Assembly (NCBI RefSeq): GCF_050589825.1 | Contig: NZ_JBNGOZ010000023.1 | Span: 14,050 to 78,049, forward strand | Direction of reading: 5' to 3' | Length of the DNA: 64,000 bases | Origin: Carboxylicivirga longa | GTDB taxonomy: Bacteria > Bacteroidota > Bacteroidia > Bacteroidales > Marinilabiliaceae | In this document: positions 46,410-55,578 of the stretch, piece by piece | Layout of the letters: the number at the start of each line of letters is the position of its first letter | Position numbering within the stretch: the stretch's first letter is position 1 | Notes under the pieces: generated by a model | The model's input: only the letters and a program-made list of their open reading frames with translations | Database searches by the model: none | What the model was told of the DNA's origin: nothing | Program-made: the position numbers and the translations under genes

Positions 46410-49400
46410 TTACTCAAATTGAATAGTAAATCCAAAACTGAAATTCTTGGCATTGAGCATGTATTTATCGTGCGTTTTTCCACCCCAGCTATTATCTCCT
46501 CCAACGCCCATTTGCTTGTAATCAATGTTAAGGGTGATGTTACCATCTCGCTTGAGGAAAATCGGATGGGTAGCGATTTCTAAAGTTTCCATGGTATATG
46601 GCCAGGCCGAAAAATGTATTAAATCTTTGGCTACAATCTTCAACCCCTTTTTCCTGGAGTCTGAAAAACTAACCCAACGTACATCGGCATGGTTACCATT
46701 TTCCTGTGGCCGTACATAATCGTGAATAAAGTCATCAATTTTGCCCCTATGAATAGCTACTTCTCCGCAGGTTTTGCGGTCCCAATAGGTTTCCCATGGT
46801 CCTCGCCCAAAGAAGCTAACATATTCATGCGCATCGTCAATTGCCATTTGCATCCCCAAGCGCGGCAATTCCGGAATATTGGTACCGCTTAAAGTCACAG
46901 ATGTTTGCACACCAATAGAACCATCACCTGCAATAGAATATTTACACTCTACATAACTACTATCTCCAACACCTAACGCACTCTTCACCTCTACGACCAC
47001 TTGTGATTTACTGGATCGGGTGGCATTTATTGATTGAACTTTCAGTGTAGGATTCTTCCATACAGCCAATCGTTCAGGCATTTTATTACCTCGGTCATTG
47101 TCTGTTGGCACCCGCCAAAAGTTCAATTTTAAAGGAGCAGTCAGCATCTCTTTCTTACTTCTTTTATAGGACACAATTTGACCCGTTTGCGAATCCACCT
47201 CCATCGAAAAGCTCTTATTATACACACGAATAACATCCTCACTCCAGTGCAAGCTGACAGACGGTAAATCTGTAAGAGGCTTTGCTTCAATAACAGGAGC
47301 ATCAAAAGGTATTACGTACTGATCCCATGCTGTAACATGTCCTTTGCTGGCCCACAAGTTATCTTCACGTAATGTAGCCGTTACTTTTAGATGGTACTCT
47401 GCACCTGGTTGTATATCAGGTTTTGCAAATGGAATTTGAATACGCCTCTTTTGCCGAGGTGCCACATCAAAATTGGGTAATTCACCCTTTTGAAGCACAA
47501 TTCCATTCTCTGTTAGTTCCCAGCTAAACATCAAATAATCGGTACCAATGAAGAAATTCTTATTAAACACATCAAAGGCGCCTTCTAATAAATCTACAGG
47601 CTCTATTTTCTGATACTGATACACTTTCTTCACTTCATACAACGATGGGTTGGGTGTACGGTCCGGGCGTACAATGCCGTTACAGCAAAAGTTACCATCG
47701 TTCGGATAGTCCTGATAGTCGCCTCCGTATTTAAAGTAAACATTGCCATTAGCATCTTTTGCCTGCAAGCCCTGATCTACAAAATCCCAGATGCACCCTC
47801 CCTGCAGATATTTGTACTCTTCAATCACATCCCAGTAATCCTGAAAGTTTCCAAGGCTATTACCCATTGCATGCGCATACTCCGAAAATATCCAGGGTTG
47901 TGTTCTGGTTGGAGATGCTTCGTAATTAAATGTTCCCCAAGCCCAAACACCCGGATATATGGTTCCGGCATTCCCTGAAGCATAATTAACTAACTCCCAA
48001 GGATGTGAATATTGAGGACACACAATATCGGTATAAGATCGTGTTCCGGCCCGTTCATATTGCACCAGTCGCCCCGGATCACGTTGTCGTATATAATCAC
48101 GCGCTACTTCAAAACTGGTGCCGTCACCCGCCTCATTACCCAGTGACCAGATTATAATTGAAGGATGGTTCTTATCCCTTTCGACCATACGACGAATACG
48201 ATCCAAATGAGCTTCGCGCCACTCTAGCTTATTAGCCAGTGTTACAGATGGTTCACAATCCGTACCATGTGACTCTATATTTGCTTCATCAATGACATAC
48301 AACCCGTATTTGTTGCATAACTGATAAAAATAGGGATGATTTGGATAGTGCGACAAACGGACCGTATTGATATTATTTTGCTTCATAATCAATACGTCTT
48401 CTAACATTCTATCCTTTGAAACAGCTCTACCCGTTACCGGATCATGTTCGTGACGGTTAACTCCTTTAATATAAATGGGCTGTCCATTTACGAGTAATTC
48501 ACCTTCTACTACCTTTACCTCGCGGAAACCAAAATCGCATGATACATGTTCGATAACGTTTCCATTGTCATCTTTCAAGGTCAAAATGACTTTGTATAAA
48601 TTAGGCTCTTCGGCACTCCATTTCTTAGGTTTAATCACCTTATGCTTCAGATGCACTACACTTTCATTACCAGGAAGGATCATCACAGTCAGATGTTTGG
48701 TCAATGGGGATTGTTGATAATAATTCCCTTTTTCATCTACCAAATCAACCTCAAGGTGCGTTCGGTAATGAGCTGTATCAGCATAATTATGCAAGTAAGC
48801 TGTCACATTAAGTTCTGCATGGTTGTATTCAGCATCAAATTCACTGCTAACAAAAAAGTCGCGGATGTGCAGTTTAGGTGCGGCCATCAGGTAAACGTCC
48901 CTAAAGATTCCGCTGAACCGGAAAAAATCCTGATCTTCAAGATATGAACCGTCACTCCAACGATACACTTCAACAGCCAATACATTCTCACCTGTTTGTA
49001 GATAATCCGTTATATTGAACTCAGCAGGTGTCATACTTCCCTGGCTATAGCCAACTTTCTGTCCGTTGACCCAAAGGTAAAAGGCGCTTTTAACTCCATC
49101 GAATTGAATAAATATTTCGCGTCCGTCCCACGATTCATCAACAGTAAAGCGATGCCGATAAGAGCCTACCGGGTTACGCATCTCAAAAGAGGTATAGGCA
49201 CTGTCCGGTTCAGACATGACATAAGGTGGATTGTTTTTAAACGGATATTTAATGTTTGTATAAATTGGTTTACCATATCCTTGCAGCTGCCAGTTAGATG
49301 GCACTGGAATAGTCTTCCAGTCAGAATCATCAAATGCGGTCGTGAAAAAATTTTTCGGACGTTCATCGGGATGCTTCACCCAGTTAAATTTCCAATGTCC

Positions 49401-49640
49401 ATTGAGCATTTGAATCCAGGGTGAGTTTTCCATATTAGCTGTTAACGCCTGCTCAAAACTATCAAATGGGTAAAGTGTAGCATGAGGCTGCTCCTTATTC
49501 ACTCCCACAAAAGAAGGATTTTCCCAATCATTCTGTGACTGAGCCATCAGCTGTCCCATTGCTAATGTCAAACAAAAAGAAACAGCTAAAAATATTTGGA
49601 TAAAAGCCGCCCGCCTTTTAATGTAATTACTTATTATCAT
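46410..49640 (-). CDS. GH2 beta-galactosidase, LacZ type, exported
   Basis: A 1076-residue enzyme with all five LacZ-like domains after a signal peptide (about 1-34): jelly roll with 'YTNIKYPF' and 'WSDGSYLEDQDFFRFSGIFR', Ig-like domain, TIM barrel, second Ig-like domain and the beta-galactosidase small-chain domain. Acid/base E503 is in 'WSLGNEAGDG'; nucleophile E587 is in 'FSEYAHAMGNS'. The pattern is much closer to true beta-galactosidases than the other two GH2 enzymes of the window. Export means it acts on glycan fragments in the periplasm, not on cytoplasmic lactose. It leads the GH2-BNR-GH20-sulfatase unit; a 12-bp inverted repeat lies just upstream. Confidence 0.93.
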   Translation of the reverse strand: MIISNYIKRRAAFIQIFLAVSFCLTLAMGQLMAQSQNDWENPSFVGVNKEQPHATLYPFDSFEQALTANMENSPWIQMLNGHWKFNWVKHPDERPKNFFTTAFDDSDWKTIPVPSNWQLQGYGKPIYTNIKYPFKNNPPYVMSEPDSAYTSFEMRNPVGSYRHRFTVDESWDGREIFIQFDGVKSAFYLWVNGQKVGYSQGSMTPAEFNITDYLQTGENVLAVEVYRWSDGSYLEDQDFFRFSGIFRDVYLMAAPKLHIRDFFVSSEFDAEYNHAELNVTAYLHNYADTAHYRTHLEVDLVDEKGNYYQQSPLTKHLTVMILPGNESVVHLKHKVIKPKKWSAEEPNLYKVILTLKDDNGNVIEHVSCDFGFREVKVVEGELLVNGQPIYIKGVNRHEHDPVTGRAVSKDRMLEDVLIMKQNNINTVRLSHYPNHPYFYQLCNKYGLYVIDEANIESHGTDCEPSVTLANKLEWREAHLDRIRRMVERDKNHPSIIIWSLGNEAGDGTSFEVARDYIRQRDPGRLVQYERAGTRSYTDIVCPQYSHPWELVNYASGNAGTIYPGVWAWGTFNYEASPTRTQPWIFSEYAHAMGNSLGNFQDYWDVIEEYKYLQGGCIWDFVDQGLQAKDANGNVYFKYGGDYQDYPNDGNFCCNGIVRPDRTPNPSLYEVKKVYQYQKIEPVDLLEGAFDVFNKNFFIGTDYLMFSWELTENGIVLQKGELPNFDVAPRQKRRIQIPFAKPDIQPGAEYHLKVTATLREDNLWASKGHVTAWDQYVIPFDAPVIEAKPLTDLPSVSLHWSEDVIRVYNKSFSMEVDSQTGQIVSYKRSKKEMLTAPLKLNFWRVPTDNDRGNKMPERLAVWKNPTLKVQSINATRSSKSQVVVEVKSALGVGDSSYVECKYSIAGDGSIGVQTSVTLSGTNIPELPRLGMQMAIDDAHEYVSFFGRGPWETYWDRKTCGEVAIHRGKIDDFIHDYVRPQENGNHADVRWVSFSDSRKKGLKIVAKDLIHFSAWPYTMETLEIATHPIFLKRDGNITLNIDYKQMGVGGDNSWGGKTHDKYMLNAKNFSFGFTIQFE

Positions 49641-49675
49641 ATGTATTTTTTTACTTTTCGTTTGCTATAATTGTT

Positions 49676-49726
49676 GGCTAAACAGGACTAAAGCCATTTG
49701 TAAATACGCATCAATCCTGTTTAACC
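49676..49726. repeat. 12-bp inverted repeat upstream of the LacZ-type GH2 gene
   Basis: GGCTAAACAGGA at 49676-49687 pairs with TCCTGTTTAACC at 49715-49726 with one mismatch (a G-U pair on the - strand), around a 27-base loop. It begins 36 bases before the GH2 start and has no T-run. It may be a leader hairpin or an operator. Confidence 0.45.
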
Positions 49727-49854
49727 TTGAATTGGGCGATAAAATCCATTAACTGCTCCATGTTTATTACTCGAAACCTGCAATTCCCATGTGACTATAT
49801 GAATCCAAATGCATAAAAAGGCCAAACTTTGGATTACACCAGCTCTCCGGATTC

Positions 49855-50550
49855 TCAGCCACAGCAGGTTCTTTTATTGAAATCTGTTGTAAACCCCATC
49901 CACCAGAAATCATCACGCTCATAATACGGTTTTAATATACGCTGTTCTATCTCATACCCAATTCTCTGACTAATCAAAGGATTGACCTTATCAAACTCTT
50001 TATTGAAAAAATAGTGGATTAACGCCATCGATTCGCCAGTATTAACTGCGCCCAAATCAATAATAGGTTCGGTTACATTGGGCAGGCTTCCTTCAGACTT
50101 TTGCATATATAAATGAGCAGAAAGACACCAGGATGTTTGCTCACAAATCGCAAATACACCATCTATGACGCAATTTAGGAAACGCCCTTCACCTTCCACC
50201 AGCTCTGCCAACATAAGGCTATACAATGCTTTAGTTCACTGCCCATTAATTGATTGCATACTATTACGATCACCATCTTGCATAAATCGAAGATAACTTG
50301 TGGCCTTAACAGACGGCCAATTGTAGTCTAAATACTTCTCTCCAGCCTTAATGTATTTCTCCTTCCAGTTTTCGGGCAACCCATTCCAGAAAGTTCGATC
50401 ACTATACGATGGATATTCAGGCCCCCTAATAGATAACCAATCCACCTTTTCAGCAGTTTTTTGTAATATATCTTTATCTGTATGCTTTGTTACCGCATAG
50501 CTATTCACTAATAAACATGCGCTTATCAGGGACAGCAACACCTTTCTCAT
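49855..50550 (-). pseudogene. Truncated heparinase II/III-like lyase, N-terminal part with internal stop
   Basis: The - strand frame starts with a signal peptide (MRKVLLSLISACLLVNSYA) and encodes a helical domain with 'VDWLSIRGPEYPSYSDRTFW'. A TGA at 50236-50238 interrupts it after 'SMQSINGQ'. The same frame then continues as 'TKALYSLMLAELVEGEGRF' to 'PYYERDDFWWMGFTTDFNKR', the helical-domain signature of heparinase II/III-like lyases, where 'NNWNPW' would normally follow. Instead it ends at 49855 with no downstream catalytic or beta domains. About 230 residues of a protein normally over 600 remain, so the gene is inactive. The TGA may have arisen from CGA (Arg). Confidence 0.8.
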
Positions 50551-50669
50551 AACCTCCTAATAGTATACAAGTTGAAGAACTAAATTAATTGTTAATTCAC
50601 TGATTTAATGACAAAAAGCTTTTATAAAACTACCCGCTTACGCAGGCATTATCTCATATGATAACGTTT

Positions 50670-51842
50670 CTACAATTCAAGTTGTGAAGCATTCTTATCT
50701 ATCAACTGATTAATTTTCTGTACCGACAAATGCGAGTAAAGGTCGTCTTGAGGTGTATTCTTTGCATAATCAACCAGCTTATCAATAGTGGTTGTAGCTA
50801 CATGCATACGCGTATCAGACGAAGCGTAATAAATAAAGACGGAACCATCATCTTCAACGATCCAGCCATTAGAAAACAGCACATTGGACACATCGCCAAC
50901 CCTTTCATCTCCTTCGGGTGCCATAAAATAACCTCCGGGCTGATGAATCACTTTAGAAATATCCTCTTTATCCGTCATAAACACATAGAGAACATAACGC
51001 AAACCCGCCGCCGTGTTTCGAACTCCATGTGCCAAATGCAACCAGCCTTCATTAGTCTTAATTGGAGCTGGTCCTAAACCATTTTTTAATTCATAGACCG
51101 TGTGATACTTCTTTTCATTTATAATAATTTCCTTGTCGACATGTGGCCTTTTCATATCTTGAATGAAGCCTAAGCCAATACCTCCACCACCACCTACATC
51201 GATAAATCCATCTTGCGGACGAGTATAGAGCGCATATTTACCCTTTACAAACTCGGGATGCAACACAACATTGCGTTGCTGCCCTGAATAGCTTACCAAG
51301 TCGGGCAAACGCTCCCACTCCACTAAATCCTTCGTGCGGGCGATGCCAGCATTTGCCACTGCCATACTCGTGTCGCCTTCGGGTGATTTCGGATCTTTCC
51401 GCTCTGTACAAAAGATGCCATATATCCAACCATCTTCATGTTGCGTAAGGCGCATATCATAAACATTCACATCAGGCTCTTCGGTTTGAGGTAAAGTGAT
51501 TGGACGCTCCCAAAAACGAAATCCATCAATCCCATTATCACTTTCGGCTACAGCGAAATATGATTTACGGTCTGTTCCTTCTACCCGTGCCACCAATATA
51601 TATTTGCCATTCAATTTTATAGCGCCCGCATTAAATACCGCATTAACTCCTATTCGTTCCATACAGTATGGATTAGTTTGAGGATTTAAATCATAGCGCC
51701 AATTTAATGGTACATGAGCCGCTGTCAATACTGGATATTCGAAACGCTCAAACACTCCATTTGACGGTGAAATCGTTCTGTTTTTTGTTTCAATCAGTTG
51801 ATTATATTCAGCTACAAGCTCTTTTATTATCATATTAAACAT
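50670..51842 (-). CDS. GH130_1-type 4-O-beta-D-mannosyl-D-glucose phosphorylase
   Basis: A 390-residue cytoplasmic protein with no signal peptide, the same length as characterised Bacteroides mannosylglucose phosphorylases (Met4 is an alternative start). Family-specific blocks are visible: 'FEYPVLTAAHVPLNWRYDLN', 'VARVEGTDRKSYFAVAES', 'NVYDMRLTQHEDGWIYGIFC' with the probable catalytic D129, 'QQRNVVLHPEFV', 'LHLAHGVRNTAAGLRYVLY' and 'SSDTRMHVATTTI'. The enzyme splits Man-beta-1,4-Glc with phosphate into mannose-1-phosphate and glucose. It is normally paired with mannanase and cellobiose 2-epimerase, neither of which is seen here. It follows the symporter by 19 bases, so the symporter probably brings in its substrate. 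Confidence 0.9.
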   Translation of the reverse strand: MFNMIIKELVAEYNQLIETKNRTISPSNGVFERFEYPVLTAAHVPLNWRYDLNPQTNPYCMERIGVNAVFNAGAIKLNGKYILVARVEGTDRKSYFAVAESDNGIDGFRFWERPITLPQTEEPDVNVYDMRLTQHEDGWIYGIFCTERKDPKSPEGDTSMAVANAGIARTKDLVEWERLPDLVSYSGQQRNVVLHPEFVKGKYALYTRPQDGFIDVGGGGGIGLGFIQDMKRPHVDKEIIINEKKYHTVYELKNGLGPAPIKTNEGWLHLAHGVRNTAAGLRYVLYVFMTDKEDISKVIHQPGGYFMAPEGDERVGDVSNVLFSNGWIVEDDGSVFIYYASSDTRMHVATTTIDKLVDYAKNTPQDDLYSHLSVQKINQLIDKNASQLEL

Positions 51843-51861
51843 CTTGTATTTTTACTTAATT

Positions 51862-53682
51862 TTATTTTAATTTATTCCACCAGTTTTTCTTTAGGATAAG
51901 GACACACACAAGCGTTATGGCAATGGTAATGTACATGGGCATTTGTTGCCCCAAGACCAGATACATGGGTAAAATAACAAGACCTGTCTGGGCAATCACT
52001 CCTACCACCACATTCACCATATCACGACCAAAGTTTTTGTCTGACACAAACGTTGGATCCTCTGCAACGACCTTATCATGAATCGGTTTCCAGAATCCCC
52101 ATGGCCTGACTTTCTTATAAAAATTCTTCAGAGTTTCCTCATCATTTGGAGGATTCAATAATGTTCCTGCTACACAACCAATAATGGAGAGAACTAAAAG
52201 TATCGGGAAATAATAAAGATCCAGAGTCTCACTAAAAACATATGGAAAAATCAATGCAGGAACCAAACCAGCCACCATTCCCCAGAAAAAACCGGATCCA
52301 TTAAAACGCCACCAATGCCATTTGAGCACATTAGAGGCTACATAACTGCCATACAGGGCAGAAACAATCCACTGTAAAATAGAATTTACATCAGTTGCAA
52401 ACACGCCAAAAATGATGCTGATTACAACGACAACCAAACCTGTTGTATAATTGGTAATCTTTATCTGCCGATTGGAAGCTTTCTTATTGTAATATTTTAA
52501 ATAAATATCATTTACAATATAGGCCTGTGCTGCATTTAATGTTCCGGCGAAGGTTGACATAAAGGCTGCTAATAAACCGGCCAATAATAAACCCATAAAT
52601 CCAACTGGAACAAACTCACTGATAGCCGATGGCAAAATTTGCTCAAAATCAACTTTATCTCCTACCACCAGGTTTAACCTATCGTAATACAAAATAGCCA
52701 ATACCGCAAAACCAGTAATCATGATATAGCGGATAGGCATTAATACCACACTTACAAAACCACTCATTTTGGCAGCTTCTTTAGGTGAAGCTGTGGAAAG
52801 AATTTTTTGCATATCGTAATTGGGTGCCGGTCCGGCAATACTAGCCAATACCCCTTTAAACAACATCATCATAAAGAAGATTCCAAATAGCGAATAACCG
52901 TCGGAAGCAATTTTATCATTCACTTTATCTATGATACCGGTCCAATCCATATTCATCCGCCATTCAAAAAAGGGATTCATCCATCCATCCGGGACATTCA
53001 AAACGTTCCCATCTAAGGCAGACATAGCAAGAAACCCTATTACAAAAGCTGACACAGTCATTATAAGGTATTGAACCACATCGGCCCAAACAATCCCAGA
53101 CATACCTCCAAGAACGGAGTAAAAAACAGCAAACGACGTAAATATGATGCCATATATATGCGGGGCATACGATGCCGGCACAACAAAAGGAATCAGGGGC
53201 GCTACATATTCCCATGGAATAAAAATCTGCACAAATTTCCCCAGACCAATGAAGCCATAAGCCAAGAATCCAAGGCAGTTGACTAATGCGAATACAACTA
53301 CAATGGTATGCGATAACCGCCCATCCCGACCATTGCCAAATCTAAAGCTAATCCATTCGGCCCCGGTGGTTACGTTTGATCGCCGCAGCCAGGCCGACAG
53401 ATAAACCATCAAAAATATCTGATTAAAAACCGGCCACAACCAAGGTATCCACACGCTCTTCAATCCATACACAAAGGTTAGTGTTACCAACCACATGGTA
53501 CCTGAAATATCAAACATACCAGATGCGTTCGACAATCCTAGCATATACCAAGGTAACTTCTTCCCCCCAAGTAAATAAGATGACATATCATTCTGAGCCC
53601 TCCGTTTCAGCACCAGCCCAATAACGATGGTCGACAGCAAATATGTTAGAATAATTGCAAAATCCAGACCTTGTAAATTCAT
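51862..53682 (-). CDS. Sodium:solute symporter (SSS family)
   Basis: A 606-residue inner-membrane protein with hydrophobic segments along most of its length, beginning 'LDFAIILTYLLSTIVIGLVL'. SSS features are 'GGKKLPWYMLGLSNASGMFD' (about 39-58), 'GGMSGIVWADVVQYLIM' and 'LLAGLLAAFMSTFAGTLNAA'. Family members import sugars, sialic acid or other solutes with Na+. It lies between the GH5 gene (39 bases upstream) and the mannosylglucose phosphorylase (19 bases downstream). The natural cargo would be the disaccharide or oligosaccharide that the phosphorylase uses; this is inference from the operon. Confidence 0.92.
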   Translation of the reverse strand: MNLQGLDFAIILTYLLSTIVIGLVLKRRAQNDMSSYLLGGKKLPWYMLGLSNASGMFDISGTMWLVTLTFVYGLKSVWIPWLWPVFNQIFLMVYLSAWLRRSNVTTGAEWISFRFGNGRDGRLSHTIVVVFALVNCLGFLAYGFIGLGKFVQIFIPWEYVAPLIPFVVPASYAPHIYGIIFTSFAVFYSVLGGMSGIVWADVVQYLIMTVSAFVIGFLAMSALDGNVLNVPDGWMNPFFEWRMNMDWTGIIDKVNDKIASDGYSLFGIFFMMMLFKGVLASIAGPAPNYDMQKILSTASPKEAAKMSGFVSVVLMPIRYIMITGFAVLAILYYDRLNLVVGDKVDFEQILPSAISEFVPVGFMGLLLAGLLAAFMSTFAGTLNAAQAYIVNDIYLKYYNKKASNRQIKITNYTTGLVVVVISIIFGVFATDVNSILQWIVSALYGSYVASNVLKWHWWRFNGSGFFWGMVAGLVPALIFPYVFSETLDLYYFPILLVLSIIGCVAGTLLNPPNDEETLKNFYKKVRPWGFWKPIHDKVVAEDPTFVSDKNFGRDMVNVVVGVIAQTGLVILPMYLVLGQQMPMYITIAITLVCVLILKKNWWNKLK

Positions 53683-53721
53683 TTTTAACTCTTTAAGTTA
53701 ATTGTAAAACAAAATTTTAGC

Positions 53722-55335
53722 TCAATACATTTTTTTGAAAGACAAGATCTGGCTTCTCTTCCCACCCTTTCCGGTTGGTTTTATGGTAACCCAGCCTGCA
53801 TCTGACCCCTTGCCTTTTACCACTTCAACCGATTCAGGTAATTCATCCATTTTTAAGCTTGACAGCCATGGTACAAAAATCGTTGTAGGAGCAGAAATAT
53901 TTGTCGCTTCATGCCATTCAACATTAAGTTCACCAGTTGCGTGACTATAATGATACTGCAACAACTCACCACAAGTATAAGCTGGATAAGGTCTTAAGAT
54001 TGCTTTTTTAAAATAGGCCAGGTTCTCAGTACCTGAATTATACGACCAATAGGCATTTCCAAAAAGATGAGACTCTATTAAACGAATGGCAGTGCGTGCC
54101 ACTGAAACGATTCCCTCGCCATGAGAGTAATATGCTCCCCATTCACCAACCCAAACAGGCATTTCCATTTGCTCGCCCTTTTCTTTGATTCGGTTATATA
54201 TAAATTCAACTCTTTCAGAATTTGAGGAGGAGGCGTCATCGGTATCTGTAACCAAATCATAACCATGTGGGGCGTACGCTACCAACATATCCGGCGAGCC
54301 GTCTTTTAAGCGAACCCGTTCGATACTGCTCTTCACACCCACATTACTAAAATAACTGTGTTCCAAAAACAAAACATGAGTCGTATCTACCTCTCGAATC
54401 GCATTCGCAACCTTCTGATACATAGCCTGTAGGTGATTTTTCTCAAACCCGGCATTAACATCATATAATGCATCAATGACGTAGGAATAATTTTCTTTCG
54501 TTGACAAAACCTTAAGTGCTTCAGTTCGTCTATTAACATCTCCCCAAATAGCAACAAGTTCTTCTTCAGTAAGAACCTTACCAGTAGTTGCATATATCAA
54601 CTCACCATAGGCTGTAAGCATCGCAGGCATAGCTTGCAAAGCAGACGAACCAGCAAAAGGCTCATTCATTATATCATATCCAATCACCGTAGGATTATCA
54701 GCGTAACGTTTCGCAATATGTTTCCATAAATTCGCATAATGATCCTGCACTCCAATTCCGTCGGAAGCTGGTTTATTGGCCCAGAAATTATCAAATGCGG
54801 TTTGAACAGCTTCGCTCATCATATATGCATCACTCCATACATCACCTGTTATGTGCGGCTTTCCTTCATCCAGAGTAGCCCATTCCGGAGCTCCATTACT
54901 AAATTTCAATCCAAACAAATCCTGGTGCATATCAAGAATAACAAACACCCCATTGTCAGCAGCCCATTGAATACGTTTATCTATTTCTTTTAAATAGGAT
55001 TCATTGTAGACACCTGGCTCTAGCTCCAAACCATCCCAGTTTATATAGAACCGGATGCTATTAAATCCCCAAGATTTTAAATTGGCATAAAATTCTGCAC
55101 CCCCACCAAAGAGGTATTGATCTTTTTTTGATTTATTAACAACATTAATCCCATTTAATATCACATGTCGACCGTTATTATCAACAAAGCGCTGTCCCTT
55201 GACTGTTATTGTTGAAGGTGTTATTGCATCACCACCTTTGCCGTTTTCATGTGTTAAACACCCCTGCAATAAGAATACACTTAAAAGCGGTATAAAAAAC
55301 AGGCCTTTTCTTCCAATTTTATTAATCCTGAACAT
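53722..55335 (-). CDS. GH5-family lipoprotein resembling endoglycosylceramidases
   Basis: A 537-residue lipoprotein (lipobox 'LLQGC', C26) with a GH5 barrel at about 45-430. Catalytic residues are acid/base E225 in 'DIMNEPF' and nucleophile E398 in 'VWVGEWGAYY'. 'VILDMHQDLFGLKF' followed by 'GAPEWA' (about 132-152) is the signature of the endoglycosylceramidase-like GH5 groups (GH5_28/29 and relatives). The C-terminal beta domain (about 435-537) also matches that layout. Characterised relatives cut the bond between glycan and ceramide in glycosphingolipids. The gene leads a unit with a symporter and GH130_1, and shares its upstream region with the AraC regulator. The GH5 call is firm; the glycolipid substrate is likely but unproven. 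Confidence 0.87.
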   Translation of the reverse strand: MFRINKIGRKGLFFIPLLSVFLLQGCLTHENGKGGDAITPSTITVKGQRFVDNNGRHVILNGINVVNKSKKDQYLFGGGAEFYANLKSWGFNSIRFYINWDGLELEPGVYNESYLKEIDKRIQWAADNGVFVILDMHQDLFGLKFSNGAPEWATLDEGKPHITGDVWSDAYMMSEAVQTAFDNFWANKPASDGIGVQDHYANLWKHIAKRYADNPTVIGYDIMNEPFAGSSALQAMPAMLTAYGELIYATTGKVLTEEELVAIWGDVNRRTEALKVLSTKENYSYVIDALYDVNAGFEKNHLQAMYQKVANAIREVDTTHVLFLEHSYFSNVGVKSSIERVRLKDGSPDMLVAYAPHGYDLVTDTDDASSSNSERVEFIYNRIKEKGEQMEMPVWVGEWGAYYSHGEGIVSVARTAIRLIESHLFGNAYWSYNSGTENLAYFKKAILRPYPAYTCGELLQYHYSHATGELNVEWHEATNISAPTTIFVPWLSSLKMDELPESVEVVKGKGSDAGWVTIKPTGKGGKRSQILSFKKMY

Positions 55336-55370
55336 TGTTTATAACTTTAATCTTTTTGACTATATCAACT

Positions 55371-55385
55371 TACTATTTTATCATT
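55371..55385. promoter_or_regulatory. Operator-like site, copy B (upstream of the GH5 gene)
   Basis: TACTATTTTATCATT, identical to copies A and C; its left arm (AACTTA) is degenerate. It lies 36-50 bases upstream of the GH5 start codon. Confidence 0.5.
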
Positions 55386-55528
55386 TTTTTCACTCATACA
55401 AATAAATAGTATTCAATCATTTTTGAATTTATGTATTTACAAACAACCTGCACTTTTTCATCCTCCTCCATTCCTTTCCTCGTGTTGGCTTCTTTATGAT
55501 GACAAAATTATTCTATATCTTAGCATCC

Positions 55529-55550
55529 TAATGATACTATTTTATCATTA
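55529..55550. promoter_or_regulatory. Operator-like perfect dyad, copy C (upstream of araC-type gene)
   Basis: TAATGATA and TATCATTA are perfect inverted copies around CTATTT. It lies 29 bases before the AraC start, as expected for an autoregulatory site, and shares a 15-bp core with copies A and B. Confidence 0.55.
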
Positions 55551-55578
55551 ACACCTACATAAATAACAAAAAGCAAGT

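Noticed and set aside
50670..53682. Reading the symporter/GH130 pair as part of a plant mannan locus
   Set aside because: No mannanase, GH26 or cellobiose 2-epimerase is present; the adjacent GH5 has endoglycosylceramidase-type motifs. Kept only as the alternative to the glycolipid hypothesis.
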